Source of the DNA: Candidatus Methylomirabilota bacterium
GTDB taxonomy: Bacteria > Methylomirabilota > Methylomirabilia > Rokubacteriales > CSP1-6
DNA length: 54,286 nt
NCBI GenBank assembly: GCA_035709005.1
Contig: DASTFB010000022.1
Location: 1 to 54,286 of the forward strand
Direction of reading: 5' to 3'
The translations under genes and the position numbers were made by a program. The notes beneath the pieces are model-generated. The model was not told the DNA's origin. It searched no databases and saw only the letters and a list, made by a program, of their open reading frames with translations. Below are positions 41,816-49,122 of this stretch, piece after piece. How positions within the stretch are numbered: the stretch's first letter is position 1; every line of letters starts with the position of its first letter.

Positions 41816-43087
41816 TTGGCCGTCGCCGCGTTCCGCATCCGGAGCTTTCGCTTCCAGTGGTCCGCCGACCTGCTGACCTCGTGGGCCTTCGAGATGGAGA
41901 GCCTCGTCCTGGGCTGGTACGTGCTGGTCCAGACGGGCTCGGTGCTCTGGCTGACCGCCTTCGCTTCGCTTCAGTACCTGGGCACGCTGGCCGCGCCGAT
42001 GGTCGGGGTCCTGGGCGACCGCCTGGGAGGGCGGGTCATGCTGTGCGCGATGCGGAGCGTCTACGCCAGCCTGGCCGGGCTCCTGACCCTTCTGGCCCTG
42101 ACCGGGCTCCTCACCCCCGCCTGGGTGCTGGTCGTCGCGGCATTCGGCGGCGTGGTGCGCCCGAACGATCTCGTGATGCGCAACACCCTCATCGGCGAAA
42201 CCATCCCGGCGGCTCACTTGATGGGCGCCCTCGGCATGTCGCGGGCGACCATGGACTCCGCGCGCGTGGGCGGGGCGCTGGCCGGAGCGGGCTTCTCCAC
42301 CGCTCTGGGCATCGGGCCGACCTATCTCTTCGTGACGGCCTTCTACCTGGCCAGCCTGGCCTTGACGTTCGGCGTGTCGCGCAGACCGCTGGCCCCGGAT
42401 CCGGGCGCCGCGCCGCAGGGAGCGGCCCTGGCCGGCCCCTCCCGCTGGGGGGACCTCAAGGACGGCCTGGTCCGCGTGTGGACCACGCCCGAGCTGCTGG
42501 CCATGATGCTGCTGGCGTTCCTGGTCAACCTGACGGCCTACCCCGTGTCGAGCGGGCTCTTGCCCTATGCCGCCCAGCGCGTCTACCAGGTCGACGCGAC
42601 CGGCCTCGGGTGGCTGCTAGCGAGCTTCTCGTTCGGCGGCCTCCTGGCCTCGATCACGACGGTGATGATGGGCGGAGCGCGCCACCCGGAACGCTCCACG
42701 CTCGTCTGCATCGTCCTCTGGTATGCGCTGCTGCTCGGATTCGGTCACGCCGGGCGCCTGGCCGTCGGTGTCCTGGCGCTCCTGCTCGCCGGATTCGTGC
42801 AGAACGTGGCCATGATCGCGATGACGGCCACCCTGCTCTCCACGGCCGGCGAGGGCTTCCGCGGGCGGGTCATGGGGGTGCGGATGCTGGCCGTCTACGG
42901 CATGCCGCTGGGGCTGCTGGGCTCCGGCGTGCTCATCGAGCAGATCGGCTTCCCCCTGACCATCACGGCCCTGTCCGTGTCCGGCCTGCTCTTCACCGTC
43001 ATCATCGGGATCCGGTGGCGACCGAACCTCTGGTCGGGGCGGCGGCAGCCCGGACGGGCGGCATCCGTGCCGCAAGGTGTGTCATGA
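41816..43087 (+). CDS. MFS transporter (MFS_3/enterobactin-exporter-like)
   Basis: This is a 423-residue 12-helix carrier. FRIRSFRFQWSADLLTSWAF opens helix 1 as in the MFS_3/EntS family; GVLGDRLGGRVML is motif A in loop 2-3; LVVAAFGGVVRPNDLVMRN replaces the usual G-x-x-x-A-x-x-x-P helix 4. No ATG fits the homology, so I take TTG 41816, five bases after the flavin enzyme stop, as start. The tight spacing puts it in the amidase operon, where it may export an intermediate or import the substrate. The next gene begins 32 bases later with its own strong ribosome site. Confidence 0.78.
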   Translation: MAVAAFRIRSFRFQWSADLLTSWAFEMESLVLGWYVLVQTGSVLWLTAFASLQYLGTLAAPMVGVLGDRLGGRVMLCAMRSVYASLAGLLTLLALTGLLTPAWVLVVAAFGGVVRPNDLVMRNTLIGETIPAAHLMGALGMSRATMDSARVGGALAGAGFSTALGIGPTYLFVTAFYLASLALTFGVSRRPLAPDPGAAPQGAALAGPSRWGDLKDGLVRVWTTPELLAMMLLAFLVNLTAYPVSSGLLPYAAQRVYQVDATGLGWLLASFSFGGLLASITTVMMGGARHPERSTLVCIVLWYALLLGFGHAGRLAVGVLALLLAGFVQNVAMIAMTATLLSTAGEGFRGRVMGVRMLAVYGMPLGLLGSGVLIEQIGFPLTITALSVSGLLFTVIIGIRWRPNLWSGRRQPGRAASVPQGVS

Positions 43088-43119
43088 TCGGGGCGGCCGC
43101 CAGACAGGAGGAGACCGCG

Positions 43120-43962
43120 ATGATCGAGGTTCGCCGGCTGGGACCGGAGATCGGCGCCGAGGTCCGGGGGATCGACGTCAAGACGCTCGACGATGCGCGC
43201 TTCGCCACGATCTATCGCGCCTGGCTCGACTCCAACGTCCTCGTGGTGCCGGACCAGGAGCTGCAGATCGACGACTTTCTGACGTACAGCCGCCGCTTCG
43301 GCCTGGTGCACCCGCACCCCTCGAAGATGACGCGCCATCCCGACTATCCCGAGATCACCCTGCTGGGCGTCAACAAGTTCGGAGCGGACGGCGCCCTCGA
43401 CATGGCGATCTATCGTCGGGGCGCCGAAGGCTGGCACACCGACGGGGCCTACGACCAGGAGCCCTTCAAGGCCACGCAGCTCTATGCGCTGGCCGTTCCC
43501 AGCCGGGGCGGCGATACGCTGTTCGCCAGCATGTACGCCGCCTACGAGGCGCTGCCGGCGCGGCTGAAGCAGCGCCTGGAGGGCCGGCGGGGGGCGTTCA
43601 CCTACGGCGGTCGCCGAAAGGCCACGGCCCTGCTCGACGAGGCGGACCGCGACTGGACGCCGGTCTTCCACCCCATCATCCGCACCCATCCGGAGACGGG
43701 GCGAAAGGCCCTCTACTTCGATCCCGGCAAGATCGTGAGAATCGAGGCACTCGACGCGGCGGAGAGCGACGCGGTGATCGAGGAGCTGACCGACTGCATG
43801 ATCCAGCCCCAGGCCCAGTACCGGCACCGGTGGCGCAAGGGCGACATCGTGATCTGGGACAACCGCTGCTCGTACCACAAGGCGGCGGGCGACTACCCGC
43901 CCGAGGAAGACCGCATCCACTGGCGCGTCTCCATCAAGGAGCACGGCGCCGCCAACCCCTGA
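43120..43962 (+). CDS. TauD/TfdA family Fe(II)/2-oxoglutarate dioxygenase (second copy)
   Basis: This is a 280-residue paralogue of the 38161-39051 dioxygenase, not a recent duplicate. It has H106-x-D108 in GWHTDGAYDQEP and the distal His in NRCSYHKAAGDY, with Arg in HWRVSIKE for 2-oxoglutarate. H-T-D-G is typical of the taurine/2,4-D/sulfonate group. Substrate unknown. AGGAGGAG precedes the ATG by 6 bases. It lies 16 bases before the SDR and probably belongs to the amidase operon. The shorter frame from 43084 upstream is a run-in and not used. Confidence 0.88.
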   Translation: MIEVRRLGPEIGAEVRGIDVKTLDDARFATIYRAWLDSNVLVVPDQELQIDDFLTYSRRFGLVHPHPSKMTRHPDYPEITLLGVNKFGADGALDMAIYRRGAEGWHTDGAYDQEPFKATQLYALAVPSRGGDTLFASMYAAYEALPARLKQRLEGRRGAFTYGGRRKATALLDEADRDWTPVFHPIIRTHPETGRKALYFDPGKIVRIEALDAAESDAVIEELTDCMIQPQAQYRHRWRKGDIVIWDNRCSYHKAAGDYPPEEDRIHWRVSIKEHGAANP

Positions 43963-43978
43963 TCGGCAAGGAGGGACC

Positions 43979-44797
43979 ATGGACCTGGGGCTCCAGGGCA
44001 AACGCGCGATCGTCACCGGAGGCAGCCTGGGCATCGGCAAGGCCATCGCCAGGGAGCTGGCTCGCGAAGGCGCCGACGTCGTCATCGTGGCGCGCACCAA
44101 GGAACGACTGCAGGCCGCGGCGCAGGAGCTGGCCACCGAGACCAGGCGGCGGATCATCCCCCTGGCGGCCGACGTCACCAGCAAGGCGCAGGTGGACGAC
44201 ATGGTGGCCGAGGCGGCCCGCCAGCTCGGCGGCGTGCACATCCTGGTGAACAGCGGCTCGCCACCGGGAGGTTCGCCGGGCGCCACCGGCCCCATCGAGA
44301 CCGTCGTCGACGAGGACCTGCTCCACGACTTCAACGTGAAGTACGTGGGGGCGCTGCGCTGCGCCCGCGCCGTCATCCCCCACATGAAAGAGCAGCGGTG
44401 GGGCCGCATCATCAACATCAGCGGGACCAACGCGCGGAACGCGGGGAACCTCAGCGGCGGGGCGCGTAACACGTCGCTGGTGCACCTGACCAAGACCCTG
44501 GCCGTCCAGCTCGGGCGCTTCGGGATCACCGTCAACTGCGTCCACCCGGGCCAGACGCGCACGGAGCGGACCCCGCGCCAGCTGGCGGCCCGCGCCGCCG
44601 AGCTGGGCATCACCCCCGAGGAGGTCGAGAAGCGCGACTTCGCCCCCGACGGGCCGCGCAGCAACGCCATCGGCCGCATCGTGGACGCCGCCGAGATCGC
44701 CTACGTCGCCGCGTTCCTGGCGTCCGAGAAATCGTGGGCCATCAGCGGCGAGCTGGTCGTGGCCACGGGCGGCGCAGGCAAAGCCGTGTATTACTGA
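43979..44797 (+). CDS. SDR-fold protein lacking the YxxxK catalytic pair
   Basis: This is a 272-residue protein with a normal SDR nucleotide loop (VTGGSLGIGKAIARELA), a basic residue pair after strand 2 (VARTKERL, suggesting NADP) and HILVNSGSPPGG instead of N-N-A-G. The catalytic Ser is present (IINISGTNARN). At the Y-x-x-x-K position the sequence is GGARN followed by TSLVHLTKTLA, so both Tyr and Lys appear to be replaced by Gly and Asn. Either a different proton relay is used or the protein is non-catalytic. AGGAGG before ATG 43979 gives a firm start. It is followed by two tandem hairpins. Confidence 0.82.
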   Translation: MDLGLQGKRAIVTGGSLGIGKAIARELAREGADVVIVARTKERLQAAAQELATETRRRIIPLAADVTSKAQVDDMVAEAARQLGGVHILVNSGSPPGGSPGATGPIETVVDEDLLHDFNVKYVGALRCARAVIPHMKEQRWGRIINISGTNARNAGNLSGGARNTSLVHLTKTLAVQLGRFGITVNCVHPGQTRTERTPRQLAARAAELGITPEEVEKRDFAPDGPRSNAIGRIVDAAEIAYVAAFLASEKSWAISGELVVATGGAGKAVYY

Positions 44798-44798
44798 G

Positions 44799-44865
44799 AT
44801 GGGGGCCCCGACATGGCCCCCATACCCCCAACGCTCGGGGCGCCCCGGCCAAGCCGTGGCGCCCC
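44799..44865 (+). terminator. Two tandem GC hairpins after the SDR gene
   Basis: Hairpin 1: atgggggcc (44799-44807) pairs with ggcccccat (44815-44823), nine perfect pairs and a seven-base loop, starting one base after the SDR stop. Hairpin 2: ggggcgcc (44837-44844) pairs with ggcgcccc (44858-44865), eight pairs and a 13-base loop. Neither has a T-run, so they are not classical terminators; they could slow polymerase, block 3' exonucleases, or regulate the LLM gene that starts at 44884. Confidence 0.5.
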
Positions 44866-44883
44866 TCGATAACCCGTGATCGC

Positions 44884-46038
44884 ATGATCAAGACATTCTC
44901 GACTCTGTACGTGGGGCACATCGAGCTGGAGCGGTGCGGCCTGTCGGGCACGCCCGCCGATGACCGGCGGTATCCCAACGAGCGGCTGGTCGAAGTGTTC
45001 GACACGGCCGTGGCCATGGCCCGCGCGGCCGATCGGCTGGGCTACGAGACGCTGTGGCTGGCCGAGCACCACTTCCAGCACGAAGGCTACGAGTGCATCC
45101 CCAACATTCCCATGCTGGCCGTGGATCTGGCGCATCGCACCGACCGAGTCAAGATCGGCTGCGCGTTCAACATCGTCCCCACCTGGCACCCGCTGCGGCT
45201 CGCCGAGGACTTCGCCGTGGCGGACATCCTCACCAGGGGACGCGTCGTCTTCGGCGTGGGCCGCGGTTACCACTCTCGCGAAGTGGAGAGTTTCGGCAAT
45301 CCCATGCTGGACGCCGAAGCCAACCGTGAGCTGTTCGAGGAGCAGGTGGAGATCATCCTCAAGGCGTTCCGGCAGGAGTCGTTCTCGCATCACGGCAAGC
45401 ACTACACGATTCCTCCCGATGTGCCCTATCGCGGCTACCGGCTTCAAGACATCACTCTCGTCCCACGGCCCCTGCGCCAGCCCGTCGAGATCTGGCAACC
45501 CATCGTGAGCGGCAGCGCGCGGAGCCTGGACTTCATGGTCCGCCACGGCATCAAGGGCGTAATCTCGGCCACCGCCGAGAACGTCGTCCAGCGCTGGTTC
45601 GGCGAGTATCGGGAGGCGGCGCGCCGGCACGGCCGCGAGCTCCGGCTGGGCGAAGACCTGATCCTCGGCTTCCGGATGTCGATCGACGAGACCCCGGAGA
45701 AAGCCATCCAGCGGGCTCGCCCGTACTTCGAGGAGCACGCCAAGTTCATGGCGCCCCTCGGCATGCTGCGCTATAGCGAAGAGCTGGTCAGCGCGGTCGC
45801 GGCCCGGCAGGCGCAGTCGCCGAGCGCGGCCACGCTGGAGAACGGGGTGCGCAACCGCACATGGCTGTGCGGGCCACCCGGCGACATCATCTCCTACCTC
45901 AAGGAAGTCGAGCAGCGGTACGCCGGGCTCGAGCACGTCATGATCGGCTGGGCGCTGGGAACGCCCCGCGACGTGATGATCGAGCAGCTCACCCGGTTCG
46001 CCCGGGAGGTCATGCCGGCGTTCGGCCGGCAGCCCTAG
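44884..46038 (+). CDS. LLM class flavin-dependent oxidoreductase (luciferase-like)
   Basis: This is a 384-residue TIM-barrel flavoprotein of the bacterial luciferase-like monooxygenase family. YETLWLAEHHFQHEGYECIP is the N-terminal signature with the conserved E-H-H, VKIGCAFNIVPTWHPLRLAED the central strand, GRVVFGVGRGYHSREVESFG the flavin/substrate loop, and TWLCGPPGDIISYLKEVEQR the C-terminal element. Substrate is not deducible; the family oxidises long-chain aldehydes, alkanesulfonates, nitrilotriacetate and others using a reduced flavin. It starts at ATG 44884; no ribosome site is seen and the hairpins stand just upstream. Its TAG stop overlaps the convergent gene in CTAG. Confidence 0.88.
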   Translation: MIKTFSTLYVGHIELERCGLSGTPADDRRYPNERLVEVFDTAVAMARAADRLGYETLWLAEHHFQHEGYECIPNIPMLAVDLAHRTDRVKIGCAFNIVPTWHPLRLAEDFAVADILTRGRVVFGVGRGYHSREVESFGNPMLDAEANRELFEEQVEIILKAFRQESFSHHGKHYTIPPDVPYRGYRLQDITLVPRPLRQPVEIWQPIVSGSARSLDFMVRHGIKGVISATAENVVQRWFGEYREAARRHGRELRLGEDLILGFRMSIDETPEKAIQRARPYFEEHAKFMAPLGMLRYSEELVSAVAARQAQSPSAATLENGVRNRTWLCGPPGDIISYLKEVEQRYAGLEHVMIGWALGTPRDVMIEQLTRFAREVMPAFGRQP

Positions 46039-46430
46039 AGCTTCGCAACCCCGGCGCGGGCGCAGTCCTCGTCTTGCTGCGCGGTGCCGCCGCCGACACC
46101 GCAGGCGCCCTCCAGGACGCCTTTGCGGATGATGGGCACCGCGCCCTGGCTCGGAATCATGTGCCCGCCCTCGGCCGCGGCGATGCCCTGGATGATCGGG
46201 CTTCCCGCGCGCTCGGCCAGCTCGCCGCTGGGCCGGGCAAAGGCGGCCGAGGCGATGGCCTTGCCCTGGGAGCCATACACGCTGCCCCAGATCGCGCCAT
46301 CCATGCGATTGAACGCCAGCAACCGCCCGCCGGCGTCGCACACGGCCACGCTGATCCGGATGTTCATCTCCCGGGCCTTTTCCAGGGCTGCCTGCACGAT
46401 CTGATTGGCTTCCGCGAGCGTCAGCGCCAT
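46035..46430 (-). CDS. GlcG/HbpS family protein
   Basis: This is a 131-residue single-domain protein. It starts MALTLAEANQIVQAALEKAR, then ISVAVCDAGGRLLAFNRMDG, SQGKAIASAAFARPS and GHMIPSQGAVPI, ending GACGVGGGTAQQDEDCARAG. This is the GlcG/heme-binding HbpS-like fold, often beside glycolate or diol metabolism genes; some members bind haem or corrinoids, others have no known role. The CTAG at 46035-46038 holds both its stop and that of the convergent LLM gene. AGGAGGTT precedes the ATG. Confidence 0.85.
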   Translation of the reverse strand: MALTLAEANQIVQAALEKAREMNIRISVAVCDAGGRLLAFNRMDGAIWGSVYGSQGKAIASAAFARPSGELAERAGSPIIQGIAAAEGGHMIPSQGAVPIIRKGVLEGACGVGGGTAQQDEDCARAGVAKL

Positions 46431-46478
46431 CGTTGGTAACCTCCTTGTTGTCGCGAACCCTACCCGGGGCCTTTCACG

Positions 46479-46507
46479 TGGTCAAGATATCGTGCTCGGT
46501 GTATCTT
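46479..46507 (+). promoter_or_regulatory. Candidate promoter for the AhpD-like gene
   Basis: TGGTCA (46479-46484) and TATCTT (46502-46507) are separated by 17 bases, with four of six matches each. They lie 38 bases upstream of the ATG at 46545, and GAGGAGG lies between. Confidence 0.35.
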
Positions 46508-46544
46508 CGGCGCCGGCACCCTCTATCTCGCCGAGGAGGTTTCG

Positions 46545-46850
46545 ATGGCTCAGCCGACGTCGCCGGCGTGGATCCAGACGTTGCAGCAGCGCGCTCCGGA
46601 GCTCGCCAAGTCCTATCTGGCCCAGCGCGAGCAGATCTTGCGCGACGGCGCCATTCCCGCCAAGTACAAGCACCTGATGACCATGATGGTGGATGCGCTC
46701 CAGGCCCACCCGGACGGCGTGGCCAACATCGCCAACCGCGCCCGCGCCGCCGGCGCCTCCGAGGCCGAGATCAAGGAGGCCGTGGAGGTGACCTATCTCT
46801 TCGGTGGCACCCCTGCCCTGGTGACCGCCATGAACGCCTTCAGGGCCTAG
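46545..46850 (+). CDS. Carboxymuconolactone decarboxylase-like (AhpD-fold) protein without cysteines
   Basis: This is a 101-residue protein of the AhpD/CMD helical family. IPAKYKHLMTMMVDAL and ANRARAAGASEAEIKEAVEV with LFGGTPALVTAMNAF are the family helices. The C-x-x-C-x-x-x-H motif of peroxidase-type AhpD is replaced by DALQAHPDG, and the protein contains no Cys at all, so thiol chemistry is excluded; it may be a decarboxylase-like or binding protein. GAGGAGG lies about 7 bases before the ATG. It is an isolated plus-strand gene convergent with the SMP-30 gene. Confidence 0.83.
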   Translation: MAQPTSPAWIQTLQQRAPELAKSYLAQREQILRDGAIPAKYKHLMTMMVDALQAHPDGVANIANRARAAGASEAEIKEAVEVTYLFGGTPALVTAMNAFRA

Positions 46851-46898
46851 TCCTCGGGCGCCAGCTTCCGGATCATGGTGAGCCCGGCCGGCATCCGG

Positions 46899-47816
46899 CT
46901 ATCGCTTCGGGGTAGGAACCGGAATGCCGGGAGTCTTCACCCTGACCGAGCCCAGGTGGTTGCGGCTGGTGAAGTAGAGCGTCTGCCAGTCGTCCCCGCC
47001 GAAGGCGACGTTCGTCGTGGCGGGCGCCCCGTGGACGATGCGGCCGAGCTTCTTGCCCTGCGGGCTCAGGATCCAGATGCCGCCGGCGCCGCCGCAGTAG
47101 ACGTTGCCCTCCACGTCCACCTTCATGCCGTCGGGAACGCCAGGCTCGTCGCCCGCCAGGTCGGCAAAAATGCGGTCGGTCTGTTTGGCCAGGGTGCCGT
47201 TGGGCAGGAGGTCGAAGGCCCGGATGTGGCGGCGCCGCGTGTCGTTGATGTAGAGCACCTGCTCGTCCGGCGAGAAGGCCAGGCCGTTGGGCAACACGAA
47301 GTCGTCGATGAGCAGGGTGAGCGTGCCCAGGTCGGGTGTGAGGCGATAGACCCCGGCGAACGTCAGGTCCCACTGCTCTTGCGGTAACGGACTGGTCCAC
47401 GGGTCCGTGAAGTAGATGCAGCCGTCGGACTTGACCACGACATCGTTGGGCCGGTTGAAGCGCCGCCCCTGGAAGCTGTTCGCGATCACGGTGAGGCTGC
47501 CGTCGATCTCCTGCCGCGTGACCCGCCGGCTATCGTGCTCGCAGGCGAGCAAGCGGCCCTGCAGGTCCCGGGTCAGGCCGTTGGCCCGGTTCGTCGGCTC
47601 CTGAAACACCGACACCCCCTGACCCGGGACATACTTCATCCGCTTGTTGTTGTGAATGTCGCTGAACAGCAGATACCCGCCTTCCTTCCACCAGAGCGGC
47701 CCTTCGGCCGGGCCCTGGGGCCCGCCGAATCCGTCGGCCAGGTCCTGGATGGGGGCTGACGACTCGATGATTTTCTCCAGCTCCGGAGCCCATTGCTCGA
47801 TTCGCTTCATGGCCAT
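46899..47816 (-). CDS. SMP-30/gluconolactonase/LRE family protein
   Basis: This is a 305-residue six-bladed beta-propeller hydrolase. AEGPLWWKEGGYLLFSDIHN provides the first metal Glu, FNRPNDVVVKSDGCIYFTDP the Asn and Asp, LPNGLAFSPDEQVLYINDT the central Asn and Asp, and GVPDGMKVDVEGNVYCGG the last Asp. Members are Ca2+/Zn2+-dependent lactonases or oxidative-sugar lactone hydrolases. No signal peptide is seen. Its upstream neighbour on the same strand, 12 bases away, is a VOC protein, and the two probably share a transcript. Confidence 0.87.
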   Translation of the reverse strand: MAMKRIEQWAPELEKIIESSAPIQDLADGFGGPQGPAEGPLWWKEGGYLLFSDIHNNKRMKYVPGQGVSVFQEPTNRANGLTRDLQGRLLACEHDSRRVTRQEIDGSLTVIANSFQGRRFNRPNDVVVKSDGCIYFTDPWTSPLPQEQWDLTFAGVYRLTPDLGTLTLLIDDFVLPNGLAFSPDEQVLYINDTRRRHIRAFDLLPNGTLAKQTDRIFADLAGDEPGVPDGMKVDVEGNVYCGGAGGIWILSPQGKKLGRIVHGAPATTNVAFGGDDWQTLYFTSRNHLGSVRVKTPGIPVPTPKR

Positions 47817-47828
47817 CCCTTTTCGCGC

Positions 47829-48254
47829 TCAGACGGTCGCCGGCTGGAACTCCAGCGTGTTACCGTCGGGGTCGTTGCACAGCAGCTGGATGCGCCCGCC
47901 CGGTTGCGTGTTCTCGACGTACTTGATCCCCTCGCGCTCCAGGGTGGCCTTCATGGCGTCGTAGTCGGCCACCTCGAAGCAGGTGTGCCGCCCGCGCGGG
48001 CTGATCGGCGCGTCCGGCCCGGGCGGTACCAGGTCGGACTGGATGATGTGAATCTGGGGAAAGATGCCCGGCGTGCCGATCCAGTAGCCGTGGGACCCCA
48101 GCGGCGGCCGTGGCAACACCTGAAAGCCCAGGAGGCGGCAGTAGAAATCCTTCGACCGCTCGGCGTCGGCGGTCACCAGGCCCTCGTGCTGCACGCGGAC
48201 CACGTGGGTTCCCGTCACCGGGCGAATGCGCTCCTGCGATGTCTCCAATGCCAT
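47829..48254 (-). CDS. VOC family protein (glyoxalase/extradiol dioxygenase fold)
   Basis: This is a 141-residue single-domain protein starting MALETSQERIRP. VRVQHEGLVTADAERSKDFY is the N-terminal half, FYCRLLGFQVLPRPPLG the first beta-alpha unit, HTCFEVADYDAMKATLEREG the second half, and LLCNDPDGNTLEFQPA the C-terminal strand with the family D-P-x-G-N-x-x-E motif whose Glu binds metal. Such proteins act as dioxygenases, isomerases or binding proteins. I chose ATG 48254, with GAGGGAGACG upstream, not the longer frame, which overlaps the LLM remnant. It lies 12 bases from the SMP-30 gene. Confidence 0.85.
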   Translation of the reverse strand: MALETSQERIRPVTGTHVVRVQHEGLVTADAERSKDFYCRLLGFQVLPRPPLGSHGYWIGTPGIFPQIHIIQSDLVPPGPDAPISPRGRHTCFEVADYDAMKATLEREGIKYVENTQPGGRIQLLCNDPDGNTLEFQPATV

Positions 48255-48274
48255 CGTCTCCCTCCTCGGTTCCC

Positions 48275-48376
48275 CTACCGGCAGTGCGGCAGCACTTCGG
48301 TGGCGAACAGCCTCATGGAGCTGGGGACCATGGCATGCTCCATGAGTCCACCCTGGTTGAAGTAGCGATCCCCGGT
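48275..48376 (-). pseudogene. Last ~33 codons of an LLM flavin-dependent oxidoreductase (remnant)
   Basis: The complement reads GDRYFNQGGLMEHAMVPSSM, then RLFATEVLPHCR and a TAG at 48277-48275. This is the standard end of LLM-class oxidoreductases (a helix near N-Q-G-G-x-M, then S-M-R-L-F-A-x-E-V-L-P-H). Upstream the frame turns into Ala/Gly/Arg-rich nonsense within a few codons, so the rest of the gene has been lost between a NIPSNAP gene and a VOC gene, both intact. Confidence 0.6.
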
Positions 48377-48441
48377 CCCCGCCCGGGCCGTGCCGGCACA
48401 TCGGCCGGCGCCCACCCGGGCGGAGACCATCGGAGCCGAGT

Positions 48442-49068
48442 TTATCGCAGGGGGGAGAAGGACGCCGGGATCAGCAGCTTGTTCTCCTGCCGCACCGGTC
48501 GCACCCCGGATTGGGGCGGCCACTGGCCGTCCTTGCGGGATTCCTCCCGGATGCGCGTGCGCTCGTTGGAGTCCTTGTAGACCCAGACGTGCACGAACCG
48601 GTTGAGGCCTCCGAGCTCGCTGGTCCAGCAGGCGGCCAGGGGGGAGAGCTTCTCCCGGGCCGGCACGGCCTTGGCCCACGCCTCGAGCACCTTGGGGAGC
48701 TCCCCCGGCAAGTACGTGTAGATGCGCATTTCGTAGAAGTTCCCCGTCCCGAAGTCCCGGCTGCCCAGCGGCTGCATGAACGGCGCGGGAATCATGATGT
48801 CGGCCTGCTGCTCCACGATGAGGTCCCGCCCGCCGGGCAGCGCATTGAGCTCGGGGTCCTTGGCCATGGCCTCGCGCACCGCCGTGCGCTGCTTCAGATC
48901 TTCGTAGGGCCAGACGTGGATGACCTGATTGAGGGGGCCGAAGTCGGTGTGCCAGAAGGCCCCCAGCTTGGAGTGCTTCTCCCGCAGGGGCTTGCGCTTG
49001 GCGAAGCGGTCCTCGAATTCGGCCACGGCGCCGGTGCGCAGGGTGTAGGTCCGGACTTCGTGGATCAT
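48442..49068 (-). CDS. Tandem NIPSNAP family protein (second copy)
   Basis: This is a 208-residue protein with two NIPSNAP domains. Domain 1: MIHEVRTYTLRTGAVAEFED, LGAFWHTDFGPLNQVIHVWP. Domain 2 from about residue 110: NFYEMRIYTYLPGELPKVLE, LAACWTSELGGLNRFVHVWV. Compared with the 5109-5801 gene the repeats are of the F-G-P-L-N-Q-V-I-H-V-W class, so the two genes are distant relatives, not copies. The role is unknown; the location next to an LLM remnant and a VOC gene suggests association with oxygenase metabolism. AGGAGG stands 6 bases before the ATG. Confidence 0.87.
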   Translation of the reverse strand: MIHEVRTYTLRTGAVAEFEDRFAKRKPLREKHSKLGAFWHTDFGPLNQVIHVWPYEDLKQRTAVREAMAKDPELNALPGGRDLIVEQQADIMIPAPFMQPLGSRDFGTGNFYEMRIYTYLPGELPKVLEAWAKAVPAREKLSPLAACWTSELGGLNRFVHVWVYKDSNERTRIREESRKDGQWPPQSGVRPVRQENKLLIPASFSPLR

Positions 49069-49122
49069 GCGCGCCTCCTTATGCTCGAGCTACCCGCTTC
49101 CTACTCGCGATCACGGCGGCGG

